Notes: generated by a model not told the origin, from the sequence alone. A DNA stretch of 64,000 nucleotides from an uncultured Burkholderiales bacterium (GCA_903870145.1 CAIQBO010000006.1:98014-162013), one strand, 5' to 3'. Counted from the first letter of the stretch, positions 8,930 through 18,454 are shown. Numbers and translations are program-made.

Positions 8930-9946
8930 ATGGCTCAAAATTTCCAAATCGTTTTAGACAGTCGCCCACAAGGCGAGGCACAGGCGAGCAACTTTAAAAT
9001 TGTGAACTGCGACACACCCTCGCTCCAAGACGGTCAAGTATTAGTCCGTCATCATTTTTTGAGCCTGGATCCCTATATGCGAGGGCGCATGAACGACAAC
9101 AAAAGTTATGCGCAACCTCAAGCAATAGGTGAAGTCATGATCGGCGGCACAGTAGGTGAAGTGGTAGAGAGCCGCCACCCCAAATTCAAAGCGGGTGATA
9201 CCGTCGTGGGCATGGGCGGTTGGCAAAACTACAGCGTTGTTGACGGCAATGCCATGGGGGCCTTGCGCAAAGTCAACACCACACAGGTGCCCATGAGCCA
9301 CTATCTCGGTGCAGTAGGCATGCCCGGCGTCACCGCTTGGTATGGCTTGGTCAAAATCATTGCCCCAAAAGCCGGTGAAACTTTAACCGTCAGCGCAGCC
9401 AGTGGCGCTGTGGGCAGTGCCTTTGGCGCGTTGGCCAAGGCCCGAGGTTGCCGTGTGGTCGGCATTGCGGGGGGCAAAGAAAAATGTGATTACGTGGTCA
9501 AGGAATTGGGTTTTGATGAATGCATTGACTACAAAGAGCATGCTGACTACATCTCCTTGTCCAAAGCCTTGAAACTGGCTTGCCCCAAGGGCATTGATGG
9601 GCATTTTGAAAATGTCGGCGGCATGGTGTTGGACGCCGTGATGCTGCGCAGCAATGCGTTTTCTCGGATCGCGGTGTGCGGCATGATCGCTGGCTACAAC
9701 GGCGCGCCTTTGCCCATGCACACTCCGTCTCTGATTTTGATCAACCGCATGAAGATCGAAGGCTTCATTGTGAGCGAGCACATGGAAGTTTGGCCTGAGG
9801 CTTTGCAAGAATTAGGCGCAATGGTGGGCGGCGGACAGCTTCGTCCAAGAGAATCTGTTGCAATGGGTTTGGCTGCAGCGCCCGAGGCCTTCTTGGGTTT
9901 GCTGAAAGGCAAAAATTTTGGCAAGCAATTGGTCAAGCTGATTTAA
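8930..9946 (+). CDS. Zinc-independent MDR NADP-dependent oxidoreductase (CurA / leukotriene-B4-dehydrogenase type)
   Basis: Medium-chain reductase of 338 aa. The N-terminal SRPQGEA and the SLDPYMRGRM segment are hallmarks of the family that includes CurA and prostaglandin/leukotriene reductases, which reduce enone double bonds with NADPH. The nucleotide-binding region is SAASGAVGSAFGALAKARG (about 155-175). No zinc-ligand pattern is visible. The start has AACTTTTATTCTGGAAA upstream (GGAAA as weak ribosome-binding site). It lies in the acyl-CoA cluster, 33 bases after the thioesterase. Confidence 0.88.
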   Translation: MAQNFQIVLDSRPQGEAQASNFKIVNCDTPSLQDGQVLVRHHFLSLDPYMRGRMNDNKSYAQPQAIGEVMIGGTVGEVVESRHPKFKAGDTVVGMGGWQNYSVVDGNAMGALRKVNTTQVPMSHYLGAVGMPGVTAWYGLVKIIAPKAGETLTVSAASGAVGSAFGALAKARGCRVVGIAGGKEKCDYVVKELGFDECIDYKEHADYISLSKALKLACPKGIDGHFENVGGMVLDAVMLRSNAFSRIAVCGMIAGYNGAPLPMHTPSLILINRMKIEGFIVSEHMEVWPEALQELGAMVGGGQLRPRESVAMGLAAAPEAFLGLLKGKNFGKQLVKLI

Positions 9947-10003
9947 CTGCCAGGACATTTTTCAACTCTGGCGATTCACCAAGCTCGAAAGCACATTTCT
10001 TAT

Positions 10004-10939
10004 ATGTCCGATCTGATTTTGCACCATTACCCCACATCGCCGTTCGCTGAAAAAGTGCGTTTGATTCTGGGCTTTAAAGGTCTGGCGTGGAAAAGTGTGT
10101 TCATTCCGATGATCATGCCCAAGCCCGATGTGATCGCATTGACAGGCGGTCATCGTCGTACACCGCTGCTGCAAATTGGCGCAGATATTTACTGCGACAC
10201 CGCCTTAATTGCACAGGTGCTTGAAGACGCAGCGCCTTTGCCCAGTTTGTATCCCAAGCCGATCAGCGCCGTATCGCGCGTGGTCGCGCAATGGGCAGAC
10301 AGTCAGATATTTGCCAGCGCCATGGCCTACAATTTTCAAGCTGCCGGAGTGGCGCAGGTTTTTGCGGGCGCAGCACCCGAAGTGATCAAGGCCTTTGTTG
10401 ACGACCGCGCAGCCATGCGGGGCGGCGCCAAGCGCATGGCCGTTGCGGAGGCCACCAGCGCTTACCAAAATCAACTCCAATGCTTGTCAGAAATGCTAGG
10501 GACCAAGCCATTTTTACTCGGCGATGCACCCAGCATTGCAGACTTTTCCGCTTACCACCCCTTGTGGTTTACCGCAGAGCGAACCCCCGTCATGGCCGGC
10601 ATCTTGCAAGCAACGCCAGGTCTCTTGGTTTGGATGGCCCGCATGAAAGGCTTTGGACACGGCAGCAGCACTCGCATGAGCTCTGAGGAGGCATTGCAGT
10701 GCGCCAAGCAAGCCACCCCATTGGCAGTTGACGAGGAGGAGTTTCATGACACGCATGGCATTGCCCTGGGATCCGAAGTGACCGTGACCGCCGATCACTT
10801 TGGTTTAGAGCCTAGCCTGGGAATATTGATCGCTGCAACGGCAACCCGCTTGACCTTGAAGCGAGTTGACCCTCGCGCTGGCACGGTGCATGTGCACTTT
10901 CCTCGCAATGGTTTTATTTTGAAAAAGGCAAATGCATGA
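10004..10939 (+). CDS. Glutathione S-transferase-like protein with C-terminal extension
   Basis: GST-fold protein of 311 aa. The thioredoxin-like N domain (1 to about 80) has HYPTSPFAEKVRL, with Ser12 in the place of the catalytic Ser/Cys, and the cis-Pro region RRTPLLQIG. The all-helical C domain runs to about 210 and includes LGDAPSIADFSAY (the N-capping Ser-x-x-Asp box). About 95 residues follow (215-311) that ordinary GSTs lack; they look like a small beta-rich domain. The gene overlaps the next SDR gene by ATGA, so the two products are probably made together. Confidence 0.8.
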   Translation: MSDLILHHYPTSPFAEKVRLILGFKGLAWKSVFIPMIMPKPDVIALTGGHRRTPLLQIGADIYCDTALIAQVLEDAAPLPSLYPKPISAVSRVVAQWADSQIFASAMAYNFQAAGVAQVFAGAAPEVIKAFVDDRAAMRGGAKRMAVAEATSAYQNQLQCLSEMLGTKPFLLGDAPSIADFSAYHPLWFTAERTPVMAGILQATPGLLVWMARMKGFGHGSSTRMSSEEALQCAKQATPLAVDEEEFHDTHGIALGSEVTVTADHFGLEPSLGILIAATATRLTLKRVDPRAGTVHVHFPRNGFILKKANA

Positions 10940-11838
10940 TCCGCAACTTTAAAAACAAAACTGCGGTGCTGACCGGTGCCGCATCGGGTTTTGGTCTGGC
11001 TTGCGCACGCATTGCAGCGAACTTGGGCATGAATGTGGTTTTGGCCGATGTGCAGCAAGACGCCCTCGATTTGGCCGAAGCCGAAATCAAGGCCATGGGC
11101 GCGCAAGTTTTGGCGTACCGCGTGGATGTCTCGAGTGCCCAAGAAATGCAAGCACTGGCCGATGCGGTCCAAGCTCGTTTTGGCGCACCCCATTTGGTCT
11201 TCAACAATGCAGGTGTCGGATCAGGGGGCTTGATTTGGGAAAATTCGGTGGCCGATTGGCAATGGGTATTGGGTGTCAATGTCTGGGGGGTGGTGCACGG
11301 CGTTCGATTGTTCACGCCCATGATGCTGGAGGCTTCGCACAAAGACCCTGACTACGAAGGTCACATTGTCAACACAGCCAGCATGGCTGGTTTGCTCACT
11401 GCCCCCAATATGGGCATTTACAACGTCAGCAAACACGCCGTAGTGGCTCTGACAGAAACTTTGTACCAAGACTTGAAGTTGGTCAATGACCGCATCAGTG
11501 CCAGTGTGTTGTGCCCCTACTTTGTGCCTACCGGCATCACGCAAAGTCATCGCAATCGACCCGCTAACCAGGCCCACGAAAAGCCCACACCAAGCCAGTT
11601 GATTGGGCAAGCCATGAGCGACAAAGCCGTTCACAGCGGCAAAGTCTCAGCCGTGGAAGTGGCGCAAATGGTTTTTGACGCGGTGGCGCAAGATCAGTTC
11701 TACATCTACAGCCACCCTCAAGCTTTGGGCAATGTGCAAAGCCGCATGCAGGCCATTGTGGCGCAAGAAAACCCACCCAATCCATTTGCTGCACGCCCAG
11801 ATATTGGTGAAAAACTCAAGGCCGCTTTGAAAACTTGA
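10936..11838 (+). CDS. Short-chain dehydrogenase/reductase (SDR)
   Basis: Classical SDR, 300 aa, with TGAASGFG at 14-21, NNAG in LVFNNAGVGSG, and catalytic Tyr162-x-x-x-Lys166 in YNVSKHA. It is about 40 residues longer than a minimal SDR, with a C-terminal tail after the substrate loop (PYFVPTGITQS). Its ATG overlaps the stop of the GST-like gene. It is the last gene of the + strand catabolic run; tex starts 60 bases later. The substrate is unknown. Confidence 0.88.
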   Translation: MIRNFKNKTAVLTGAASGFGLACARIAANLGMNVVLADVQQDALDLAEAEIKAMGAQVLAYRVDVSSAQEMQALADAVQARFGAPHLVFNNAGVGSGGLIWENSVADWQWVLGVNVWGVVHGVRLFTPMMLEASHKDPDYEGHIVNTASMAGLLTAPNMGIYNVSKHAVVALTETLYQDLKLVNDRISASVLCPYFVPTGITQSHRNRPANQAHEKPTPSQLIGQAMSDKAVHSGKVSAVEVAQMVFDAVAQDQFYIYSHPQALGNVQSRMQAIVAQENPPNPFAARPDIGEKLKAALKT

Positions 11839-11898
11839 TTTGTGCAGCCTGCAGTGTGTCAAACTCGCTGACTTTGTCGCAGTGAGTTCTCCCTAGAA

Positions 11899-14244
11899 AT
11901 GCAAAAGATCATTAGCCAACTGGCCCTTGAAATCAAAGTTCGGCCTGAGCAAGTCCATGCCACAGTTGGATTGCTGGATGGCGGTGCAACGGTGCCATTC
12001 ATTGCACGTTACCGCAAAGAAGTCACAGGGGGTCTGGACGACATTCAATTGCGCGAGTTGGAGTACCGCCTGGGTTATTTGCGAGAAATGAAAGAGCGGC
12101 GAGTCAGCATTGTCAAAAGCATTCAAGAGCAAGGCAAGATGACGCCCGAGTTGCTCCAGGCCATTGAAGATGCTGCCACCAAGCAAGACCTTGAAGACTT
12201 GTATTTGCCCTACAAACCCAAGCGCCGAACCAAGGGCATGATCGCGCGTGAAGCAGGCATCGAGCCTTTGGCCGATGCACTTTGGCTCAACCCCAACCTG
12301 AACCCCACGCAGGAAGCACAAGCTTATTTGAAACCTGCAGATGCCATTGAGGGTGCAGATTTTTCAACTTTGACTGCGGTAATAGATGGGGTGCGCGATA
12401 TCTTGTCAGAGCGCTGGGCTGAGGATGCCAGTTTGATTCAAACACTGCGCGAGTGGCTCTGGCGAGAGGCCATGTTTTCTAGCAAATTGGCCACGGGCAA
12501 AGATGAAAATTTGGCAGAAGTGGCCAAATTTCGCGATTATTTTGACTACAGCGAACCCATCCACAAAGTGCCATCGCACCGCGCATTGGCCGTCTTTCGG
12601 GGCCGCGCCTTGGAACTGCTGGATGCCAAGTTGATATTGTCAGAGCCCCTGAGTGACCCGCCCAGTTCCACTGCCCTGGCGGAAGGACGCATTGCAGTGC
12701 ATTTGAATTGGTCGCATGCTGACAGACCATCGGATGATTTGATTCGAAAATGTATTTTGTGGACTTGGCGTGTGAAGCTCAGCTTGTCTTTAGAGCGCGA
12801 CCTGTTTGCCAAGCTGCGCGAAGCAGCTGAAAAAGTAGCCATCAAAGTTTTTGCTGACAATTTGCGAGACTTGCTGCTGGCTGCGCCTGCTGGCCCTCGC
12901 GTGGTTTTGGGTCTGGACCCCGGTATACGCACCGGTGTGAAAGTCGCTGTGGTCGACGCCACTGGCAAATTGCTTGAAACTGCAACTGTTTTTCCGCACG
13001 AACCGCGCCGGGATTGGGACGGTGCTCTGCACACACTGGCTTTGTGCTGTAAGCGCCACGGCGTGAATTTGATTGCCATTGGCAACGGCACCGCCAGTCG
13101 TGAGACCGACAAACTTGCGGCTGATTTGATCGCGCAATTGTCTGCGGCATCCGGCGTGACGGACATTCAAAAAGTCGTGGTGAGCGAGGCGGGCGCCTCA
13201 GTTTATTCAGCCAGTGAATTTGCCAGCCAAGAAATGCCCGATGTGGATGTGAGCTTGCGCGGCGCCGCCAGCATTGCCAGAAGACTGCAAGACCCCTTGG
13301 CTGAGTTGGTCAAGATTGACCCCAAATCGATTGGCGTGGGGCAGTACCAGCACGATGTGAACCAAAGCGATTTGGCCCGCAGCCTCGAAGCCGTGGTGGA
13401 AGACTGCGTGAATGCGGTGGGTGTTGACTTGAACATGGCCAGCGTGCCCCTGCTGTCCAGGGTCTCGGGCTTGTCAGCCACTGTGGCCAAATCGGTGGTG
13501 CGTTGGCGCGAAGCCAATGGTGCTTTCAAATGCCGCCAAGATCTGCTGAAAGTCTCTGGTTTAGGGGCTAAAACGTTTGAACAAAGCGCCGGATTTTTGC
13601 GCATTCGTGATGGCCAAAACCCGTTGGACATGACCGGCGTTCACCCCGAGACATACCCTGTTGTGCAAGCCATTTTGGACAAAGTTGCACAACCTGTTCA
13701 AGCATTGATGGGCCGTGCGGACATGCTCCAAACATTGCGCCCCGAGTTGTTTGCCAACGCGCAATTTGGGGTCATCACGGTCAAAGATATTTTGACTGAA
13801 CTGGAAAAACCAGGTCGTGACCCCAGACCCGATTTCAAGGTGGCACGCTTTAACGAAGGTGTCAATGACATCCGCGATCTGAAAGAAGGCATGGAGCTCG
13901 AAGGCACCGTGAGCAACGTGGCCGCCTTCGGTGCATTTATCGACTTGGGTGTTCACCAAGACGGCTTGGTGCACGTGAGCCAGTTGAGCCACAAATTTGT
14001 GACCGATGCACGTGAGGTGGTCAAAACCGGCGACATTGTCAAAGTGCGCGTGACTGAAGTGGACGTGGCACGAAAGCGCATTGGCTTGACCATGAAACTG
14101 GGGCAGGCACCTCGCAGTTCAAGCGACCGTCCACGCGAAAATCGATACGAAGGGGCAGGGCGCAAGTCGCCCACAGCAGCACCTGTGCAAGGGCAAAGCG
14201 CCATGGCTTCGGCCTTTGCCAAACTTCAAACACAGCGCAAATAA
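11899..14244 (+). CDS. tex: Tex-family transcription accessory protein
   Basis: Cytoplasmic nucleic-acid-binding protein of 781 aa, the normal length of Tex. In order: N-terminal helical region with ATVPFIARYRKEVTGGLDD; a YqgF/RNase-H-like domain beginning about residue 333 (VLGLDPGIRTGVKVAVVD); helix-hairpin-helix segments near 500-560; and a C-terminal S1 RNA-binding domain starting about residue 663 (GTVSNVAAFGAFIDLG). Tex is known from Bordetella, Pseudomonas and Streptococcus as a factor affecting transcription. The patatin-like gene starts 3 bases after its stop. Confidence 0.95.
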   Translation: MQKIISQLALEIKVRPEQVHATVGLLDGGATVPFIARYRKEVTGGLDDIQLRELEYRLGYLREMKERRVSIVKSIQEQGKMTPELLQAIEDAATKQDLEDLYLPYKPKRRTKGMIAREAGIEPLADALWLNPNLNPTQEAQAYLKPADAIEGADFSTLTAVIDGVRDILSERWAEDASLIQTLREWLWREAMFSSKLATGKDENLAEVAKFRDYFDYSEPIHKVPSHRALAVFRGRALELLDAKLILSEPLSDPPSSTALAEGRIAVHLNWSHADRPSDDLIRKCILWTWRVKLSLSLERDLFAKLREAAEKVAIKVFADNLRDLLLAAPAGPRVVLGLDPGIRTGVKVAVVDATGKLLETATVFPHEPRRDWDGALHTLALCCKRHGVNLIAIGNGTASRETDKLAADLIAQLSAASGVTDIQKVVVSEAGASVYSASEFASQEMPDVDVSLRGAASIARRLQDPLAELVKIDPKSIGVGQYQHDVNQSDLARSLEAVVEDCVNAVGVDLNMASVPLLSRVSGLSATVAKSVVRWREANGAFKCRQDLLKVSGLGAKTFEQSAGFLRIRDGQNPLDMTGVHPETYPVVQAILDKVAQPVQALMGRADMLQTLRPELFANAQFGVITVKDILTELEKPGRDPRPDFKVARFNEGVNDIRDLKEGMELEGTVSNVAAFGAFIDLGVHQDGLVHVSQLSHKFVTDAREVVKTGDIVKVRVTEVDVARKRIGLTMKLGQAPRSSSDRPRENRYEGAGRKSPTAAPVQGQSAMASAFAKLQTQRK

Positions 14245-14247
14245 ACC

Positions 14248-15363
14248 ATGAAGGCGCTTGCCATCTATGCGGGGCCCAAAGCGCGAGAGCACCTTCAACG
14301 CTATGGCTTTTTGCCCCAGCATGTGGGTGTGATTCCAGGCGCAGCAGGTGGGCCCAAAGGTTTGATTTTGGGCCCCTTGGACCGTTTTATTTTTGGCCAG
14401 TGGCTGCCTCAGAGTCATCAATTTGTTGATTTGGTTGGCGCATCGATTGGCGCTTGGCGCATGGCCACAGCTTGTTTGAATGACTCGGCCCATGCGCTTG
14501 TGCGCTTAGAAAAAGATTACATCGCACAACATTACGAGCTTGCGCCGGGTCAACGAAAACCTTCCGCCCATCAAGTCAGTCAGGCCTTTGTTGAGAACTT
14601 GAATTTGTTTTATGGCGATCGCATTCAAGAAGTCTTGAGTCACCCACGCTACCGACTGCACATCCTGACTTCGTACGGCAAAGGCTTGCTGCACCGTGAG
14701 CATGCGCTTCGAACACCGCTGGGTTACGCCTGTGCCTTTGCGGCCAACGCCATGCACCGACCGTGGATGGGGCGTTACTTGGAACGGGTGGTTTTTTCAG
14801 GCTTGGAAGGGGTGCAAAAATCGCCTCACCCTTTGCCATTTTCAGCGCAAGACTACCCGACGCAGCAAATCGCTTTGACCGAGGGCAATTTCATGGCCGC
14901 CTTGCAAGCGAGTTGCTCAATTCCCTTCGTGTTGGAGGCGGTCCATGACATTTCAGGCGCGCCACGTGGAGCGTATTGGGACGGCGGCATCACCGATTAC
15001 CACTTGCATTTGAATTGGCAAAACCATACAGACGGCCCCACAGATGAAAGTCAACGTGCCTTGGTGCTGTACCCTCATTTTCAAAAATCAGTGATTCCGG
15101 GTTGGCTGGACAAAACGCTCAAGTGGCGCCATGGTGCCAGCTCGTTTTTAGATCACACGGTGGTGTTAGCCCCCAAGCCGCAATGGGTACAGACGCTGCC
15201 TCAAAACAAGCTGCCTGACCGCCAAGACTTCGTTACCTATGCAGACGATTTCCCAGGCCGCGTGCGCGTTTGGCAAAGCGCTGTGCAAGCCAGTCAGCAA
15301 CTGGCTGATGAATTTGCACAATGGCTTGAAAAGCCTGATCTTTCAGAAATTCAATCGCTTTGA
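14248..15363 (+). CDS. Patatin-like phospholipase family protein
   Basis: Patatin-fold acyl hydrolase of 371 aa. The nucleophile elbow GASIG places catalytic Ser66; an oxyanion-hole glycine run (PGAAGGPKG) lies near the N-terminus; the partner aspartate is about Asp245 in WDGGITDYH, giving a complete Ser-Asp dyad. No signal peptide is visible, so it is probably cytoplasmic. The substrate is a lipid ester by family; which one is unknown. It follows tex by 3 bases and is probably co-transcribed, and it ends facing the alcohol dehydrogenase gene. Confidence 0.85.
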   Translation: MKALAIYAGPKAREHLQRYGFLPQHVGVIPGAAGGPKGLILGPLDRFIFGQWLPQSHQFVDLVGASIGAWRMATACLNDSAHALVRLEKDYIAQHYELAPGQRKPSAHQVSQAFVENLNLFYGDRIQEVLSHPRYRLHILTSYGKGLLHREHALRTPLGYACAFAANAMHRPWMGRYLERVVFSGLEGVQKSPHPLPFSAQDYPTQQIALTEGNFMAALQASCSIPFVLEAVHDISGAPRGAYWDGGITDYHLHLNWQNHTDGPTDESQRALVLYPHFQKSVIPGWLDKTLKWRHGASSFLDHTVVLAPKPQWVQTLPQNKLPDRQDFVTYADDFPGRVRVWQSAVQASQQLADEFAQWLEKPDLSEIQSL

Positions 15364-15391
15364 CGTCAGCATTGAATTGACGTGAGAAGTG

Positions 15392-16528
15392 TTACATGGA
15401 TGTTTGCAACATGTCCAAGTAGTCTTCGGGGCTGGCAATGCGCGGGTTGGTTTGATGGCAATGGTCGGCCATTGCGCCGCGGATCACTGCGTCAAACTGT
15501 GACGCATTAACGCCCATGGCAGCCAGCCCATGGGGCAAACCCAACCTGGCGTTCATGTCCACAATGGCCTGAGGAATGTCTGAGCCACTTTGCAAGCCCA
15601 TGGCCTGCGCCATGCGGTTCAAGCGATTTTCTTTTTGAACCGATTCGGCACTGGCATTGAAACGCAGCACTGCGGGCAAAAACATGGCGTTCAAGGTGCC
15701 GTGGTGCAGACGAGGGTTCACACCGCCCAAACTGTGGCTCAAAGAATGCACGCAGCCCAAACCTTTTTGAAAGGCCATGGCCCCTTGCATGGAGGCGCTC
15801 ATCAAATTCATCCGTGCCTCACGATCTTGGCCATTTTTTGTAGCGCGCTCGATGTGCGCCCAAGCTCTTTGCAGGCCATCCAGGCCAATGCCATCCGCAG
15901 GGGGGTTAAAGGGCGGGGCCATGAACGTTTCCATGCAGTGGGCTATCGCGTCCATGCCGGTGGCAGCGGTCAAGCCAGGAGGCAAACCCAGGGTCAATTC
16001 AGGATCGCAAATAGCCGCTTTGGGCACGAGGAACCAAGAATGGAATCCGAGTTTTCGGCCGTCGTCCACAATCAAAATAGCGCCTCGCGCGACTTCACTG
16101 CCCGTGCCGCTGGTGGTGGGCACCGCAATGATGGGCGCCACGCGGTCAGTGATTTTGAGCGAGCCTCCTTCAATCGTGGCATAGGTCTTCATGGGGCCTT
16201 CATGGCTGACTGCAATGGCGACACATTTGGCGCAATCGATCGAAGAGCCACCGCCCACAGCTATCAAGCCATCGCAATGCTCGGCCAGGTAAATGGCGCT
16301 GGCAGCGCGCACCGCAGCTTCCGTGGGGTTAGACGGGGTTTGGTCAAAAATCGCCAGCTTCATGCCCGGCAAGGCCTCCAAAGCCTTTTGCAAAACGCCT
16401 GCCGCTTTGACGCCCGCATCGGTCACGATCAGTGGCCGCTCGATGCCCACACGTGCGCATTCTTGCGCCAACAATTGAATGGCGCCAAAATCTATTTGGA
16501 TTTGGGTAACGTAGTTGATAAAGGCCAT
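15392..16528 (-). CDS. Iron-containing (group III) alcohol dehydrogenase
   Basis: NAD(P)- and metal-dependent alcohol dehydrogenase of 378 aa. The dinucleotide-binding loop GGGSSID is at 92-98. The metal ligands fit the family: Asp193 and His197 (GMDAIAHCME), His261 (GCVHSLSHS) and His275 or His276 (RLHHGTLN). It is read from the - strand on the left side of the dif-like site, one of only two genes there that oppose the general direction, and has no obvious operon partner. Substrates of this family include short alcohols, 1,3-propanediol, 4-hydroxybutyrate and maleylacetate; none can be chosen from sequence alone. Confidence 0.92.
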   Translation of the reverse strand: MAFINYVTQIQIDFGAIQLLAQECARVGIERPLIVTDAGVKAAGVLQKALEALPGMKLAIFDQTPSNPTEAAVRAASAIYLAEHCDGLIAVGGGSSIDCAKCVAIAVSHEGPMKTYATIEGGSLKITDRVAPIIAVPTTSGTGSEVARGAILIVDDGRKLGFHSWFLVPKAAICDPELTLGLPPGLTAATGMDAIAHCMETFMAPPFNPPADGIGLDGLQRAWAHIERATKNGQDREARMNLMSASMQGAMAFQKGLGCVHSLSHSLGGVNPRLHHGTLNAMFLPAVLRFNASAESVQKENRLNRMAQAMGLQSGSDIPQAIVDMNARLGLPHGLAAMGVNASQFDAVIRGAMADHCHQTNPRIASPEDYLDMLQTSM

Positions 16529-16616
16529 GGCGTCTCCGTGACAATGAAATGATCTGAGCTCGGGTTAGGATCAAGCCTGACTCTAATTTAACATTGACCT
16601 TGGCCAACTGACCTGT

Positions 16617-17501
16617 ATGAAAAGAAGTAACTATCGATTTTTTCACCGCTTGCGCGTGCGCTGGGTCGAGGTGGACATGCAAAAAATTGTCTTCAATGGC
16701 CATTACTTGATGTATTTTGACTCTGCCATCAGCGGCTATTGGAGTCATTTGGCGCTGCCTTATGAAACTGCCTTTCAAGCCTTGGGCGGGGAGATGTACG
16801 TTAAAAAAGCCACTGTGCAATACCATGCCTCAGCTTTGATGGACGACAACCTCGACATTGGCATGAAGTGCAGCAAAGTGGGCAATTCGTCCATGGTCTT
16901 TAACGCCGACATTTTCAGGGGTGACAAACTGCTCATCTCGGGTGAGTTGATATATGTTTTTGCAGACCCTATTCAACAAACCTCCAAGCCTGTGCCACAA
17001 GCGCTACGGCATATTTTAGAAGGCTACGAAGCCGGTGAATCCATGGTGGAATTGAAAACCGGCTCATGGCACGACATGCAAGCGCTGGCGTCACCCCTGC
17101 GCATTGACGTGTTCGTGAAAGAGCAGGAAGTGCCCATCGAACTGGAGTGGGACGAACTTGACGCCACCGCATTGCATGCAGTGGTGATCAATCGTCTTGG
17201 CCAAGGCGTGGCCACGGGGCGCCTCTTGCAAGCTGCGCCGGGTGTGGCTCAAATCGGCCGAATGGCCGTGCACAAAGCCCTTCGCGGCAGCAGTTTAGGC
17301 CAGCAAGTGATGTTGGCTTTAGAGCAAGCAGCGCATGCGCGAGGCGATGTCAAAGTGATGCTGCATGCCCAGCGCAGCGCCGAAGGCTTCTACCATCGAT
17401 TGGGTTATGTGGCCCATGGGGAGGCATTTGACGACGCTGGCATTGAGCACATTGAAATGTCAAAAAACCTCACTGCAAGCAACGCAGTTCAAAGCGCTTA
17501 A
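16617..17501 (+). CDS. Fusion of YbgC-type acyl-CoA thioesterase and GNAT N-acetyltransferase
   Basis: Two domains in one 294-aa frame. Residues about 8-130 form a hotdog thioesterase of the 4HBT/YbgC type: RWVEVDMQKIVFNGHYLMYF carries the catalytic aspartate (about Asp20) and the Asn-His-Tyr helix start. Residues about 145-290 form a GNAT acetyltransferase resembling ElaA/YjcF: the acetyl-CoA loop is in GRMAVHKALRGSSLGQQ, followed by SAEGFYHRLGY. A short linker joins them and there is no stop or frameshift between. One domain makes free CoA from acyl-CoA and the other uses acetyl-CoA, so a shared substrate is possible but not shown. It starts 88 bases from the divergent alcohol dehydrogenase. 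Confidence 0.88.
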   Translation: MKRSNYRFFHRLRVRWVEVDMQKIVFNGHYLMYFDSAISGYWSHLALPYETAFQALGGEMYVKKATVQYHASALMDDNLDIGMKCSKVGNSSMVFNADIFRGDKLLISGELIYVFADPIQQTSKPVPQALRHILEGYEAGESMVELKTGSWHDMQALASPLRIDVFVKEQEVPIELEWDELDATALHAVVINRLGQGVATGRLLQAAPGVAQIGRMAVHKALRGSSLGQQVMLALEQAAHARGDVKVMLHAQRSAEGFYHRLGYVAHGEAFDDAGIEHIEMSKNLTASNAVQSA

Positions 17502-18454
17502 ATATCTTCAAGCAAGGGGTAGGGCAGGGGCATCAGCGTGAGCTGGGGCCCGCTTGCTGAGCCTGCATGCAAGAGGTCTTGGTTGCTGCTGGTTTGCAAT
17601 GAAACAATGGCATAAGAGCCCATGTGCTGTGCATCAGCAGGCAATGCCAGCGCGCTCATGGCCACACTGCCGCAAGCTTGTTCGGGGTCTTGCGCTGTGA
17701 AGATCTCTTGACCGGCTTGGAGTATCGCCGTGGACTTTGCGATATATCCGCGCCGCTTCAAAGTACCGCGGAACTGGCTTCGGGCCACGACCTCTTGCCC
17801 GGGGTAGCACCCCTTTTTGAAGTTGACACCGCCGACCGATTCAAAGTTGAGCATTTGCGGCACGTAAGCATCCACCACGGGAGCGCTCACCACGGCCACA
17901 CCCGCAAGCACTTCAGACAAGCGCCATGCCTGCGCAGACAGCTCTGGGCCCTCTGGTGGCGTGCTGCCTGCGGGGGCCAGCCATAGGGCCCTGAAAAGGC
18001 CGCCAGCGGGGTGCAATGCGACAAGCTGCGCTTGATTTTGAACCACTGCGGTCCAAGGTGGTGCATCTGAGGCTGTCCCGAAAAATGAAAGCCCCGCGCT
18101 GCCCAAAAGCCCACAACACATAAATTCATCGCTGGCGTTGCTCAGTTTGACCTTGGCCCGCATCACAAACATGGACAAACGCTGGAGGGTGGCTGCCAAC
18201 AAATCTTGACGGCAGACCAGGGCAAATCGCTCGGGGCTTAACTTGAACACCACAAAGCTCGCTTGCATGCGCCCCTTGGCAGAACAAAATGCAGCCAGGC
18301 GTGCATGGCCCACCGGCATCAACAGCACATCTTGGCTCAATTGACCTTGCAAAAAAGTGCCGGCATCGGGCCCATCGGCCAATATCACGCCGTCATCAGG
18401 GACGATGGCAAAGCCGGTCAGGGAAGAATTCAAAAAGGGATGGATGTCGTGCAT
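17498..18454 (-). CDS. ygfZ: YgfZ-type folate-binding protein (iron-sulfur cluster / tRNA modification)
   Basis: Homologue of E. coli YgfZ, a GcvT-fold, folate-binding protein needed for activity of several Fe-S enzymes such as MiaB. The family motif KGCYPGQE is present with the conserved Cys216. I start it at the ATG at 18454 (318 aa), where the product begins MHDIHPF; the longer reading from 18538 adds a non-homologous stretch that runs over mltG. It diverges from mltG with 35 bases between the start codons. Its stop overlaps the last bases of the thioesterase-GNAT gene. Confidence 0.9.
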   Translation of the reverse strand: MHDIHPFLNSSLTGFAIVPDDGVILADGPDAGTFLQGQLSQDVLLMPVGHARLAAFCSAKGRMQASFVVFKLSPERFALVCRQDLLAATLQRLSMFVMRAKVKLSNASDEFMCCGLLGSAGLSFFGTASDAPPWTAVVQNQAQLVALHPAGGLFRALWLAPAGSTPPEGPELSAQAWRLSEVLAGVAVVSAPVVDAYVPQMLNFESVGGVNFKKGCYPGQEVVARSQFRGTLKRRGYIAKSTAILQAGQEIFTAQDPEQACGSVAMSALALPADAQHMGSYAIVSLQTSSNQDLLHAGSASGPQLTLMPLPYPLLEDI

